From the NCBI RefSeq assembly GCF_000720175.1, contig NZ_JOIX01000004.1, positions 1 through 64,000 of the forward strand: a stretch of 64,000 nucleotides of DNA, read 5' to 3'. The position numbers were made by a program, and so were the translations under genes. The notes below the pieces were generated by a model. The model made no database searches. It was not told the origin of the DNA and saw only the letters and a list, made by a program, of their open reading frames with translations. Source of the DNA: Streptomyces sp. NRRL S-337. Lineage in GTDB: Bacteria; Actinomycetota; Actinomycetes; Streptomycetales; Streptomycetaceae. Positions 45,023 to 53,895 of this stretch are shown here, one piece after another; the stretch's first letter is position 1, and every line of letters starts with the position of its first letter.

Positions 45023-45511
45023 TCACGACGCCATCGGCAGCGCCGCGCCCTCCCGCCACTTGAGGATCTTGTCGAAGCTGACCACCGCGCCCGGGCGACC
45101 GGTGCGGTTGCGGTAGCGGACGTGGTCGGTGAGGGCCTCGATCAGAAAGAGCCCCCGGCCGGCCTCCGCGAACGCGGGGGCCTGGGCGGGGGCGGGGACC
45201 GGGGCCGGCAGGGGGCGGTCCGCGGGGCTATGGGGCGGGGCGGCGGGAGCGCCGCGGAAACCGGGGCCCGAGTCGGTGACTTCGATGCGGCAGGTGTCGC
45301 CGTCGATGAAGACCGTCACGCGGTAGTCCTCGGGGGCTCCGTCGCCGCCGTGCTCGACGGCGTTGGCACACGCCTCGGACAGCGCGACCGACAGGTCGTA
45401 ACAGATGTCCGGGTCCACGCCCGCCGTTTCCATCGTGCCCAGCAGCAGACGCCGGGCGAGCGGCACGCTCGCAGCCTCGCGCCGCAAATGGAGTGACCAC
45501 CAGATGCTCAT
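45023..45511 (-). CDS. RsbW-like HATPase (ATP-binding regulatory protein)
   Basis: 162 residues from the ATG of MSIWWSLHLRREAASVPLAR, with GGAGCG before it. GHKL domain: LSVALSEACANAVEHGGDGA (N-box), IEVTDSGPGFRGAP (G1), AEAGRGLFLIEALTDHVRYR (G2). A Pro/Ala loop (PLPAPVPAPAQAPAF) replaces part of the ATP lid. Length and motifs are those of anti-sigma-factor serine kinases and related RsbW homologues of Streptomyces. No STAS antagonist is adjacent. The next gene upstream is divergent. Confidence 0.85.
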   Translation of the reverse strand: MSIWWSLHLRREAASVPLARRLLLGTMETAGVDPDICYDLSVALSEACANAVEHGGDGAPEDYRVTVFIDGDTCRIEVTDSGPGFRGAPAAPPHSPADRPLPAPVPAPAQAPAFAEAGRGLFLIEALTDHVRYRNRTGRPGAVVSFDKILKWREGAALPMAS

Positions 45512-45758
45512 CGCTCCAGCCTCCTGGCCGCGGCTCGACATATCGTTACGTATTGCCGTGCCCCATGGTCCGTAAGCATGTCCGGGACGTGATACCGCTC
45601 ATTCGGCGGATGCGAAGAGTGAGCGCATCGGTGTAGGTGCAGCGCCGAGCACGCGCCTCCGCGCGCCCTCCCGGACGCCCTGGACGCCCCCGGGAGGCGC
45701 CACCTCGGGCCGCCCTGCCGTAGGCCGCGGGCGCGGGCAGTGGGATGATGGCGCGGCC

Positions 45759-46655
45759 ATGATTGCCCCGCCCGCCTCCCCAGCGCGCGCGGCCGCGGAC
45801 CTGCGGCTGCTGAGGGCCGCGGTCTTCACCGCGGTCTGTGTCGCGCTGTCCGCGGCCGGGCACATGATCGCTTCCTGTGCCGCCGTCCCGCTGTGGACGC
45901 TGGGCGTGGCCGCTGCCGTGGTGTTCGCGGTCGCGGCGCCGCTGGCCGGCCGGGAGCGGTCGCTGCCGGGCATCGCCGCGGGACTCGCCGTGGGCCAGCT
46001 GGCACTGCACTCGCTGTTCGTGTGGGGGCAGGTCTGCGGCCTGACGACTGCCGAGCTGATGGCGCGGCAGCGGATGCCGATGGCCGGGATGGCGGCCGGC
46101 TCCGGGGGTTCCGGGCACGGCGCGCTGTCCGACGCGACGGCCGTGGACCTGGCCCGGCACCTGATGTGCGGGCTCGGCACGGGCCGGCTGGATGGTGCGC
46201 GGGCGCGGCGGCTCCTCGACGGGGGCGGCTACGACATGGCCTCCGCGGCCGGTCTGGGCGCGCCCGGCGGACCGGGGACGGCGGGTGGCGCCGCCGCCGA
46301 CCCGGCGATGACGCACGGTCTGCTGCCGTCGCTGCCCATGCTGCTGGGCCACCTGCTGGCCGCGCTTGCGGTCGGCTGGCTGCTGCGGCGGGGTGAGGCG
46401 GCGCTGTGGCGGCTGGTCCGGCTGTCGGTCCCGGCGGCGTACGAGCTGACCGTCCGCGCCCTGCTCGGTGCGGTGCGCGGGGTGCTCACGCTCGTCGGCG
46501 CCCTGCTCGCGGGCCTCGGCGCGGCGCACGAGGCGCTGCTGCGCGCCCTCGTTTCGTACGGGGATGACAAACCCGGCCCGCAGGGCGCCGCGCTCGACCA
46601 CAGTGTGATCCGGCGAGGGCCGCCTGCCGTGACCGCCCTGGCCCTCGCGGCCTGA
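45759..46655 (+). CDS. Integral membrane protein of unknown function, next to copper cluster
   Basis: 298 residues. Several hydrophobic segments: about 18-40 (LLRAAVFTAVCVALSAAGHM), 43-62 (AAVPLWTLGVAAAVVFAVAA), 70-90, 185-205 (MLLGHLLAALAVGWLL) and 230-260. The loop between ~100 and 165 holds Met- and His-containing stretches (ARQRMPMAGMAAGSGGSGHG, LARHLMCGLGTGRLDG). Met/His-rich loops and the position just upstream of YcnI/Sco/ECuC genes suggest a copper-handling role, but the family is uncharacterised. A hairpin (46691-46712) separates it from the next gene. Confidence 0.7.
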   Translation: MIAPPASPARAAADLRLLRAAVFTAVCVALSAAGHMIASCAAVPLWTLGVAAAVVFAVAAPLAGRERSLPGIAAGLAVGQLALHSLFVWGQVCGLTTAELMARQRMPMAGMAAGSGGSGHGALSDATAVDLARHLMCGLGTGRLDGARARRLLDGGGYDMASAAGLGAPGGPGTAGGAAADPAMTHGLLPSLPMLLGHLLAALAVGWLLRRGEAALWRLVRLSVPAAYELTVRALLGAVRGVLTLVGALLAGLGAAHEALLRALVSYGDDKPGPQGAALDHSVIRRGPPAVTALALAA

Positions 46656-46687
46656 CGTCACGCGACGCACGTTCCCACGTGGAGGTA

Positions 46688-46716
46688 CCTCCCGTGCCCG
46701 CAAAGGCACGGGGGAG
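46688..46716. repeat. Hairpin / dispersed GC palindrome before ycnI-like gene
   Basis: CCTCCCGTGCC, loop CGCAAA, then GGCACGGGGGAGG: 8 bp perfectly paired (46691-46698 with 46705-46712), extended by the CCTCC/GGAGG ends with two extra G. Similar sequences recur between Streptomyces genes (recollection). It could attenuate or terminate transcription entering the copper operon. Confidence 0.55.
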
Positions 46717-46799
46717 GGTGCGGGGTCGCGCGGCGTCGCCGTGGGCGTGCCACCGATCACCGTCACCCGTATCTCTCTCCTTCCTGTGGAGTGCTTTCC

Positions 46800-47603
46800 A
46801 TGCCGAACGCGTCGACCATGCCCAGCGAGCCCACGACGTCCGTCATTTCCGGGACTTCCGCGACGTCCAAGTCCTCCGGAACGGCCGGATTCCTCAAGAC
46901 CCGACTGCCCCTGGTGGGCGGGATCGCGGCCGGCAGTGTGCTGCTGCTCGCCGGGCCGGCCTTCGCGCACGTCAGCGTGCAGCCCGGCGCGGCCCCCAAG
47001 GGCGGCTTCGCCACGGTCAACTTCAAGGTCCCCAACGAGCGGGACAACGCCTCGACGGTGAAGGTCGAGGTGACCCTGCCGACCGACCACCCGCTGGCGT
47101 CCGTCATGCCGCAGCCGGTGCCCGGCTGGAAGGTGTCGGTCACCAAGACCAAGCTCGCCAAGCCGATCGAGATGGAGGGCGAGAAGATCACCGAGGCGCC
47201 CTCGAAGGTCACCTGGACCGCCGACGGCAAGGGCGTCGAGCCCGGCCAGTTCCAGCAGTTCCCGCTCTCCATCGGCCAGCTGCCCCAGGACGCCGACCAG
47301 CTCGTCTTCAAGGCCCTCCAGACGTACGACAACAAGCAGGTCGTGCGCTGGATCGAGCCGACGAAGGAGGGCGGCCCGGAGCCGGAGAACCCGGCGCCGG
47401 TGCTCAAGCTCACCGCGGCCGAGGACGACGCGCACGGCGCGACCGCCGACGCCAAGGGCGGGGACGACGGCGGGGACGCGAAGACCGCCGCGGCCGCCGA
47501 CACCAGCGACAACACCGCCCGCCTGCTGGGCGCCGCAGGCATCGTCGTCGGCGTCATCGGCGTCGGCTTCGGCGTGTTCGCCGGCCGGCGGCGCAACACC
47601 TGA
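46800..47603 (+). CDS. YcnI-like copper-associated exported protein
   Basis: 267 residues from the ATG of MPNASTMPSEPTTSVISGTS, with GTGGAG upstream. The signal segment ends AGPAFA-HVSVQPGAAPKGGF, leaving an N-terminal His as in YcnI/DUF1775 proteins, where it ligates copper. The domain continues with VNFKVPNERDNASTVKVEVT and VTWTADGKGVEPGQFQQFPL. An Ala/Asp-rich linker and a C-terminal transmembrane helix (LLGAAGIVVGVIGVGFGVFA) with RRR stop anchor it outside. It is first in the run YcnI, Sco, ECuC, CopCD, DtpA. A trio-like function with the membrane protein at 45759 is inference. Confidence 0.88.
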   Translation: MPNASTMPSEPTTSVISGTSATSKSSGTAGFLKTRLPLVGGIAAGSVLLLAGPAFAHVSVQPGAAPKGGFATVNFKVPNERDNASTVKVEVTLPTDHPLASVMPQPVPGWKVSVTKTKLAKPIEMEGEKITEAPSKVTWTADGKGVEPGQFQQFPLSIGQLPQDADQLVFKALQTYDNKQVVRWIEPTKEGGPEPENPAPVLKLTAAEDDAHGATADAKGGDDGGDAKTAAAADTSDNTARLLGAAGIVVGVIGVGFGVFAGRRRNT

Positions 47604-47706
47604 TCGCCACCCCGGGCCGGCGGCGCCCCACCGCGCCGCCGGCCCGTCGCCCCGTTCCCCATGAGCGGGGCGCCGGACCACACCACACACACGGGATACA
47701 TCTGCA

Positions 47707-48369
47707 ATGCGTAGCGCAATGCGTAGAAGGGCCCTGCTCGCCTCCGCCGTCGCGGCGGTCACGGCACTCGGCCTGACCGCCTGCGACCAGGGAGGCGACC
47801 GCGACAAGCCGGCCGCCGAGGTCTCCGGGGGCACGGCCGCCAAGCCCCTCGTCACGCTCGACACCCCGATGGAGAAGCCGGACCTGGTCCTGACCGACTC
47901 CCAGGGCGCCAAGTACGACCTGCTGGAGAAGACCAAGGGCCACCCGACGCTGATCTACTTCGGCTACACCCACTGCCCGGACGTCTGCCCGCTGACCATG
48001 GCCAACATCGCGGTCGCGGTGAAGCAGCTGCCCAAGGCCGAGCAGAAGGACCTGCGGGTCGTCTTCGTCACCTCCGACCCGGAGCGCGACACCCCCGCCG
48101 CCCTCAAGAAGTGGCTCGGCGGCATCAACAAGGACTTCATCGGGCTGACGGGCCGCTTCGACACCATCCAGGCGGGCGCGCGCAGCGTCAACATCGGGAT
48201 CGAGAAGCCGGTCAAGAAGAAGAACGGCGACGTGGTCTCCACCCATGGCGCGCAGGTCCTGCTGAGCTCCCCCAAGGACGACAAGATCCACTGGCTGGGC
48301 ATGCAGGAGGCGACCTCCGACAACTACACCACCGCACTTCCGAAGATCATCAAGGGGCAGAACCCGTGA
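47707..48369 (+). CDS. Sco1/SenC copper chaperone lipoprotein
   Basis: 220 residues. Lipobox LGLTAC with Cys26 as lipid attachment. Thioredoxin-like Sco domain: YFGYTHCPDVCPLTMANIAV with Cys90 and Cys94, and His180 (VVSTHGAQVLL), the three Cu ligands. Sco proteins deliver copper to the CuA site of cytochrome c oxidase; in S. lividans Sco is needed for development under low copper. An ATG at 47719 is an alternative start. Its stop overlaps the next gene (GTGA). Confidence 0.92.
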   Translation: MRSAMRRRALLASAVAAVTALGLTACDQGGDRDKPAAEVSGGTAAKPLVTLDTPMEKPDLVLTDSQGAKYDLLEKTKGHPTLIYFGYTHCPDVCPLTMANIAVAVKQLPKAEQKDLRVVFVTSDPERDTPAALKKWLGGINKDFIGLTGRFDTIQAGARSVNIGIEKPVKKKNGDVVSTHGAQVLLSSPKDDKIHWLGMQEATSDNYTTALPKIIKGQNP

Positions 48370-48812
48370 ACCGCCGCACCACCCTCGCCGCCGCCCTCGC
48401 CCTCACCGCCCCACTCGCCCTGTCGGCGTGCGGCGCCGGGGACGCAGACCCCCACTTCGAGGTCGACGGCGCCTACATGCCGCAGCCGGTCACCCAGGAC
48501 ATGGCCGGCGCGTTCTTCACGGTCAAGAACAACGGCGCCGCCGACAAGATCGTGTCGGTCAGCAGTGACCTGGCCAAGGACGTCTCGATGCACAAGACGG
48601 TCGGCAACAAGATGGAGCAGGTCACGTCGCTGCCGATATCCGCGGGCGGCGAGCTCCAGTTCGCACGCGGCGGCACCCACCTGATGTTCATGGGCCTCAA
48701 GTACAAGCCGGCCAAGGGCGACTCGATCGGCGTCACGCTGCGGTTCGCCCACGCCGAGCCCGTCAAGGTGACCGTCCCGGTCAGGGCCGTCAACTACCAG
48801 CCGAAGAAGTAA
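48366..48812 (+). CDS. ECuC/PCuAC-type extracellular Cu(I) chaperone
   Basis: 148 residues from a GTG overlapping the Sco stop. Lipobox LALSAC (Cys22). The Cu(I) site motif is complete: Met75/His76 (KDVSMHKTV), Met83, His105 and Met107 (GGTHLMFMGL). PCuAC-family proteins pass Cu(I) to Sco and CuA. The overlap and order match the S. lividans sco-ecuC operon. Confidence 0.92.
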   Translation: MNRRTTLAAALALTAPLALSACGAGDADPHFEVDGAYMPQPVTQDMAGAFFTVKNNGAADKIVSVSSDLAKDVSMHKTVGNKMEQVTSLPISAGGELQFARGGTHLMFMGLKYKPAKGDSIGVTLRFAHAEPVKVTVPVRAVNYQPKK

Positions 48813-48869
48813 CGGGCGGCCCGGTACGTCACAGCACAGGCACTCACACGGCAGTTGAGGGAGCGATCC

Positions 48870-51014
48870 ATGGTCACCACCGGTCTCCGGCCGCGACGGT
48901 CCGCCGCGCTGCGCCTGCTCGTCGTCGCGGTGGCGCTGGCGGGCGCGCTGTTCGGCGGGCTGCTCGGCGGTGCCGCCCCGGCCTCGGCGCACGCCGCGCT
49001 GACCGGCAGCACCCCCGCCCAGGGCTCGGTGGTGGACCAGGCGCCCGAGCAGGTGGCGCTCACCTTCTCCGAGGGCGTCGCGATGGGCGACGACTCCATC
49101 CGGGTGCTCGACCCGCAGGGCAAGCGGGTGGACCGCGGCAAACTGCGCAACCTGTGCAGCGGCAGCACCGTCAAATACGGCACGGGGCTGCCGCCGGGCC
49201 TGCGCGACGGTACGTACACCGTCGCCTGGCAGGCGGTCTCCGCCGACAGCCACCCGGTCTCCGGTGCCTTCACCTTCTCGATCGGCGCGCCCTCGAAGAC
49301 CACCGCGCCGGTGGCCCAGCAGGAGGCCGGCGGAGGGCTCGTGGGGGCGCTCTACGGCATCGCCCGCGCGCTGGCGTACGCGGGCTTCATCCTGCTGGCC
49401 GGCGGTGCCGCCTTCGTGGTGACCTGCCGGCCGGCCGCCGCCCGGGTACGGTCCGTCCAGCGCCTGGTCGTCCAGGGATGGGCGGTGCTGACCGGCACCA
49501 CCGTGGCGATGCTGCTGCTGCGCACCCCGTACACCGGCTCCGGCGAACTCTCGGACGTTTTCGACCTCGGCGGGCTGCAGCAGGTCCTGATCACCAAGCC
49601 GGGCGCGGCGCTGGTCTCCCGGCTGCTGCTGCTCGCCGCGGCGGCGCTGTTCGTGGCGGTGCTGTTCGGGGCGTACGCGCGGGCGCAGGAACCCCGGGAG
49701 GACGGCCCCGGCGGCCCCGAGGACCCCGAGGACCCCGCCGAGGAGGCCCGGCGGCGCAAGGACCTGTCGTTCGGGCTCGGCATCGGCGGGGTGATCGTCG
49801 CCACCGGCCTCGCGGCGACCTGGGCGATGGCCGAACACGCCTCGACCGGGCTGCAGCCCGCGATCGCGATGCCGGTCGACGTCCTGCACCTGCTCGCCGT
49901 CGCCACCTGGCTCGGCGGGCTGGCCGCGCTCGTGGTGTCCCTGTACTGGGGGCCGCCGATCGAGCGGACCGCCGTCCGCCGCTTCTCCCGGATCGCGTTC
50001 GGCTCCGTCCTGGTGCTGGTGGCCACCGGCCTCTACCAGTCCTGGCGGCAGGTCGGCACCTGGACCGCCCTGACCGGCACCACCTACGGGCGGCTGCTGC
50101 TGCTCAAGGTGGGGCTGGTGGCGGTGCTCGTGGGCCTCGCCTGGTTCTCACGGCGCTGGACGGCGCGGCTGACCGAGGTACGGACACCGGAAGCGGAAGC
50201 GGCGGACGCGGCGGAAGCGGCGGAAGCGGCGGAAGCGGCGGTCGCAGCCCCGGACGACGAGGAGGCCGACGTGCTCTCCGAGAAGGCCGTGACCGTCCCG
50301 GCGACCGGCACACCGACCGTGAAGACGGCTCGGAAGGGCGTGGAAACGGCGGCGGCACCGGCGGCGGAACCGACGGTGGACCCGACGGCCGAACCGGCAG
50401 CGGAACCGGCCGCGGAGCCCACGGCGGAACCGGACGACCCCGCCCGCGCCGCCCAACTCGCCCGTCAGCAGGCCGCGTTGCGCACCGCCCGTACCAAGCG
50501 GCAGCGCGACGCCGATCCCGAGCGGCTGGGGCTGCGCCGGTCCGTGCTGGCCGAGGCGTCGGTCGCGGTGGTCCTGCTGGTGGTGACGACGGTGCTCACC
50601 GCCACCGAGCCGGCCCGTACCGAGGAGGCGGTCAAGGCCGTGTCGGGCGGGCAGTCGGCCACGGCCAACCAGCCGCAGGTCCTCACCGTCCCGTTCGACA
50701 CCGGCGGCCCGGGCGGCAAGGGCACCGCCCGCCTCGACCTCGACCCCGGCCGCAGCGGCAACGCCAACGAGCTGCGGCTGCGGATCTCCGACCCGAAGGG
50801 CCGGGCCAAGGACGTCCCCGAGGTGAAGGTCGAGTTCACCCTCAAGGCCAAGAAGCTCGGGCCGCTGACGGTGGTGCCCCGGCACACCGGCAAGGGACAC
50901 TGGCGCGCCAGCGGCGTCCTGCTGCCGGTACCCGGACGGTGGCAGCTCTCGCTGCTCGTACGGACCTCCGACATCGACCAGGTGACCGAGTTCAGGAACG
51001 TGAAGATCGGCTGA
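48870..51014 (+). CDS. CopC-CopD fusion, copper transport protein
   Basis: 714 residues from an ATG after GAGGGAG. Signal peptide to ASA-HAALTGSTPAQGSVVDQA; the mature CopC domain starts with the copper-binding His, and SADSHPVSG supplies the second site. The CopD membrane part has eight predicted helices (e.g. ALYGIARALAYAGFILLAGG, LLAVATWLGGLAALVVSLYW). Between the last two helices is a cytoplasmic loop of ~110 residues full of 3-residue repeats (AAEAAEAAEAA, PTAEPAAEPAAEPTAEP). A C-terminal exported domain (LTVPFDTGGPGGKGTARLDL) resembles YtkA-like folds. Likely imports copper for secreted cuproproteins. Its stop overlaps the next start (TGATG). Confidence 0.9.
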   Translation: MVTTGLRPRRSAALRLLVVAVALAGALFGGLLGGAAPASAHAALTGSTPAQGSVVDQAPEQVALTFSEGVAMGDDSIRVLDPQGKRVDRGKLRNLCSGSTVKYGTGLPPGLRDGTYTVAWQAVSADSHPVSGAFTFSIGAPSKTTAPVAQQEAGGGLVGALYGIARALAYAGFILLAGGAAFVVTCRPAAARVRSVQRLVVQGWAVLTGTTVAMLLLRTPYTGSGELSDVFDLGGLQQVLITKPGAALVSRLLLLAAAALFVAVLFGAYARAQEPREDGPGGPEDPEDPAEEARRRKDLSFGLGIGGVIVATGLAATWAMAEHASTGLQPAIAMPVDVLHLLAVATWLGGLAALVVSLYWGPPIERTAVRRFSRIAFGSVLVLVATGLYQSWRQVGTWTALTGTTYGRLLLLKVGLVAVLVGLAWFSRRWTARLTEVRTPEAEAADAAEAAEAAEAAVAAPDDEEADVLSEKAVTVPATGTPTVKTARKGVETAAAPAAEPTVDPTAEPAAEPAAEPTAEPDDPARAAQLARQQAALRTARTKRQRDADPERLGLRRSVLAEASVAVVLLVVTTVLTATEPARTEEAVKAVSGGQSATANQPQVLTVPFDTGGPGGKGTARLDLDPGRSGNANELRLRISDPKGRAKDVPEVKVEFTLKAKKLGPLTVVPRHTGKGHWRASGVLLPVPGRWQLSLLVRTSDIDQVTEFRNVKIG

Positions 51015-52333
51015 TGAGCAAGCGAACCGCGCAGGCCCCCGACCCCCGGGCCCCCGAACCGCAGGCCCCGGCGCCCGAGCCGGCCGGCCCGCGGACCGCC
51101 CTGACGCTCTCCCGCCGCCGGCTGCTCGGCACCGTCGGCGCGGCGGGCGCCGCCGGACTGGTCGTCGGCGGCGCCGGCGGTGCCCTGAGCACGGCCGCCG
51201 CCCATGAGGACGGCCCCGCCGCGGCCCTGAGCTCCCTGGGCTCGACCGAGGTGCCGTTCCGGGACGACCGGGCGAAGCAGCAGGCCGGGATCACCACCCC
51301 GCTGCAGGCCAGCGGCCACCTCGTCGCCTTCGACCTGACACCGGGCAGCGACCGCAAGGCCGCCGCCGCGCTGCTGCGCCGCTGGTCGCGGACGGCCGAG
51401 CAGCTGATGGCCGGCCGCACCCCGGACGCCGACACCGGCGTCGCGCTGGACGCCGGCCCGTCCTCGCTGACCGTCACCCTCGGCCTCGGCCACAGCTTCT
51501 TCGACCGTACGGGCCTGACGAAGCACCGCCCCGTGCAGCTCGATCCGCTGCCGGACTTCTCCGCCGACGCGCTGGACCCGAAGCGCAGCAACGGCGACCT
51601 GTGGATCCAGATCGGCGCCGATGACGCGCTGGTCGCCTTCCACGCGCTGCGCGCCCTGCAGAAGGACGCGGCCGGCACCGCCCGGCTGCGCTGGCAGATG
51701 AACGGCTTCAACCGCTCCCCGGGCGCCACCGCGCACCCGATGACCGCCCGCAACCTGATGGGCCAGGTCGACGGCACCAACAACCCCAAACCGGCCGACG
51801 CGGACTTCGACGAGCGGATCTTCGTCGGGCGGGACGCCACGCAGGAGTGGATGCGCGGCGGTTCGTACGCCGTCGTCCGCCGGATCCGGATGCTGCTGGA
51901 CGACTGGGAGAAGCGCTCCCGGCACGAGCAGGAGCGGGTCATCGGGCGCCGCAAGGACAACGGTGCGCCGCTGACCGGCGGTTCCGAGACCACGCCCATG
52001 AAGCTGGACGCCACCGGTGCGGACGGGCTGCCGGTCATCCCGGCCAACGCGCACGCCCGGGTCGCGGCGCCGGAGTCCAACCAGGGCGCGGCGATGCTGC
52101 GCCGCCCGTTCTCGTACCACGACGGTTTCCGGGAGGACGGCGCGCCGGACGCCGGGCTGCTGTTCATCTGCTGGCAGGCCGACCCGCTGCGGGCCTTCAC
52201 CCAGGTCCAGCGGAAGCTGGACCGCGGCGACGCGCTCTCGCCGTTCCTGCGGCACGAGGCGAGCGGCCTGTACGCGGTGCCGCCGGCCGCGACGCCGGGC
52301 GGGTACGTGGGGCAGCCGCTGCTGGAGGGCTGA
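51014..52333 (+). CDS. Tat-exported dye-decolourising peroxidase (DtpA-like)
   Basis: 439 residues, coupled to the CopCD gene. Twin-arginine signal SRRRLLGTVGAAGAAGLVVG at ~33-52, after a Pro-rich n-region. DyP-fold motifs: LTVTLGLGHSFFDRTG, the signature MGQVDGTNNPKPADADFDER containing the catalytic Asp of GXXDG, the heme region IPANAHARVAAPESNQGA, and LLFICWQADPLRAFTQVQRK. In S. lividans DtpA is exported with heme and matures the copper radical oxidase GlxA for hyphal-tip glycan. The copper-chaperone genes upstream support the same role here. Confidence 0.92.
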   Translation: MSKRTAQAPDPRAPEPQAPAPEPAGPRTALTLSRRRLLGTVGAAGAAGLVVGGAGGALSTAAAHEDGPAAALSSLGSTEVPFRDDRAKQQAGITTPLQASGHLVAFDLTPGSDRKAAAALLRRWSRTAEQLMAGRTPDADTGVALDAGPSSLTVTLGLGHSFFDRTGLTKHRPVQLDPLPDFSADALDPKRSNGDLWIQIGADDALVAFHALRALQKDAAGTARLRWQMNGFNRSPGATAHPMTARNLMGQVDGTNNPKPADADFDERIFVGRDATQEWMRGGSYAVVRRIRMLLDDWEKRSRHEQERVIGRRKDNGAPLTGGSETTPMKLDATGADGLPVIPANAHARVAAPESNQGAAMLRRPFSYHDGFREDGAPDAGLLFICWQADPLRAFTQVQRKLDRGDALSPFLRHEASGLYAVPPAATPGGYVGQPLLEG

Positions 52334-52470
52334 GGCCCCCGGCGCGTGGCCGTGCCGGCCTGTCCGGCCTGCGGAAGCCCGGCCCCGGGGCCGGGACGGC
52401 TCGGTATCGTGGCAGGACAGGGAGACGATCGGCGGGGTGCCCCCGCAGTCACGCGAGGGAGTCCTCAAGG

Positions 52471-53397
52471 ATGTCGGCCAGCCGCTATACGTATCTCGGA
52501 CCCGCGGGCACGTTCACCGAGGCCGCGCTGCGCAGCCTGCCCGAGGCGGCGACGCGCGAGCTGGTGCCGATGGTGTCGGTGCCGGCCGCCCTGGACGCGG
52601 TGCGGGCGGGGGAGGCGGCGGCCGCCCTGGTGCCGATCGAGAACTCCGTCGAGGGCGGGGTGACCACGACCCTCGACGAACTCGCCTCCGGCGAGCCGCT
52701 GATGATCTACCGCGAGGTGCTGCTGCCGATCGCCTTCGCGCTGCTGGTGCGCCCCGGTACGACGCTCGACGGGGTCAAGACGGTGACCGGGCACCCGGTC
52801 GCCCAGCCGCAGGTCCGCAAGTGGCTGGCGGCCCAACTCCCGGAGGCCGTATGGGAGTCGGCGGCCTCGAACGCGGACGGTGCGCGGCTGGTGCAGGAGG
52901 GCCGCTACGACGGTGCGTTCGCCGGTGAATTCGCGGCGGCGACGTACGGGCTGACGCCGCTGGTCACCGACATCCACGACGCACAGAACGCCGCGACCCG
53001 CTTCGTGCTGGTGGGCCGCCCGGCCCGGCCGGCGGCGCCCACCGGCGCGGACAAGACGTCGGTGGTGCTGTGGCTGGCCGAGGACCACCCCGGTGCGCTG
53101 CTCGAACTGCTCCAGGAGTACGCGGTGCGCGGGGTCAGCATGATGCGGATCGAGTCCCGGCCGACCGGCGAGGGCATCGGGCGCTACTGCTTCTCGGTGG
53201 ACTGCGAGGGGCACATCACCGACCGCCGGGTCAGCGAGGTCCTGATGGGCCTCAAGCGGGTCTGCCGCGAGGTGCGGTTCCTCGGTTCGTATCCGCGCGC
53301 GGACGAGACCACGCCGAGCGTGCGGCGGCAGATGACCGACTCGGCGTTCACCGAGGCCGCGGACTGGCTCGCGCGCTGCCTGGACGGGCGGGGCTGA
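52471..53397 (+). CDS. pheA: Prephenate dehydratase
   Basis: 308 residues. The catalytic PDT domain (1-190) has YTYLGPAGTFTEAALR, PIENSVEGGVTTTLDEL and the catalytic TRF motif (NAATRFVLVG). The C-terminal ACT regulatory domain (~200-280) has DHPGALLELLQEYAVRGVSM and the Phe-binding ESRPTGEGIGRYCFSVDCEG. It converts prephenate to phenylpyruvate in phenylalanine synthesis, with feedback inhibition by Phe through the ACT domain. There is no chorismate-mutase domain. It lies between dtpA and serS. Confidence 0.94.
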   Translation: MSASRYTYLGPAGTFTEAALRSLPEAATRELVPMVSVPAALDAVRAGEAAAALVPIENSVEGGVTTTLDELASGEPLMIYREVLLPIAFALLVRPGTTLDGVKTVTGHPVAQPQVRKWLAAQLPEAVWESAASNADGARLVQEGRYDGAFAGEFAAATYGLTPLVTDIHDAQNAATRFVLVGRPARPAAPTGADKTSVVLWLAEDHPGALLELLQEYAVRGVSMMRIESRPTGEGIGRYCFSVDCEGHITDRRVSEVLMGLKRVCREVRFLGSYPRADETTPSVRRQMTDSAFTEAADWLARCLDGRG

Positions 53398-53463
53398 ACT
53401 TCCGGCGGGTGTGCGGCTCGGTGGCGCGGGAGGTACTGCGTCATGGGGGCGCGGTAGGCGCGT

Positions 53464-53520
53464 CGTCGTGGTGGCGCAGGAGACGCGTCGTGGTGGCGCA
53501 GGAGACGCGTCGTGGTGCGC
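53464..53520. repeat. 22-bp tandem repeat downstream of pheA
   Basis: Two identical 22-bp units (53464-53485, 53486-53507; CGTCGTGGTGGCGCAGGAGACG) and 13 bp of a third, just past the pheA stop. Confidence 0.85.
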
Positions 53521-53583
53521 GGAAGGCGCGGGCCCGGTGGCTGGAAAGAGCTCCACGACCTGCGGCTTTGAAGGGCCTGTGGG

Positions 53584-53895
53584 TTGTCCACAAAGTTATC
53601 CACAGGCTCGGTTCTCGACCTGTGGGTAAGTCGACATGACGGCGGGACACAGTCGACAAATCGCCCTACCGATCCCACATCCCTCCACAGCACCCCACCT
53701 CGGACCCCGTCAGCATAATTCCTGCAGTCCATCCTTTAGAGCGAGGCAATCCCACACGAAAGAGTGCGTGAACGGGGTTTGGACAGAGAATCCATAGCCG
53801 AGCAATTCGGAAGCGGAATGATCGCCACCGACTTCCACAGATTCCACGCACAGCCTGTGGATAAAATTCCGGGAACCCCCTCCCCCTGTGGACAA
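53584..53895. promoter_or_regulatory. Cluster of DnaA boxes between pheA and serS
   Basis: Four perfect boxes: TTGTCCACA at 53584-53592, TTATCCACA at 53596-53604 (both plus), and the inverses TGTGGATAA at 53856-53864 and TGTGGACAA at 53887-53895. There is one single-mismatch inverse box, TGTGGGTAA at 53621-53629. The two close pairs face each other across ~250 bp of relatively AT-rich DNA. No dnaA or dnaN is nearby, so this is not oriC. Non-origin DnaA-box clusters are known in S. coelicolor and can titrate DnaA. Confidence 0.8.

Noticed and set aside
44781..45116. A possible divergent gene right of the TetR operator
   Set aside because: Poor codon bias, no domain and overlap with the 3' end of the HATPase gene.
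49154..52333. A 1059-codon plus-strand frame merging with the DyP peroxidase
   Set aside because: The first ~620 codons are an Arg/Gly-rich shadow of the CopC-CopD gene; the Tat signal and ATG at 51014 mark the true start.
53584..53895. Chromosomal origin (oriC)
   Set aside because: Only about five DnaA boxes and no dnaA, dnaN or gyrB nearby; Streptomyces oriC has many more boxes.
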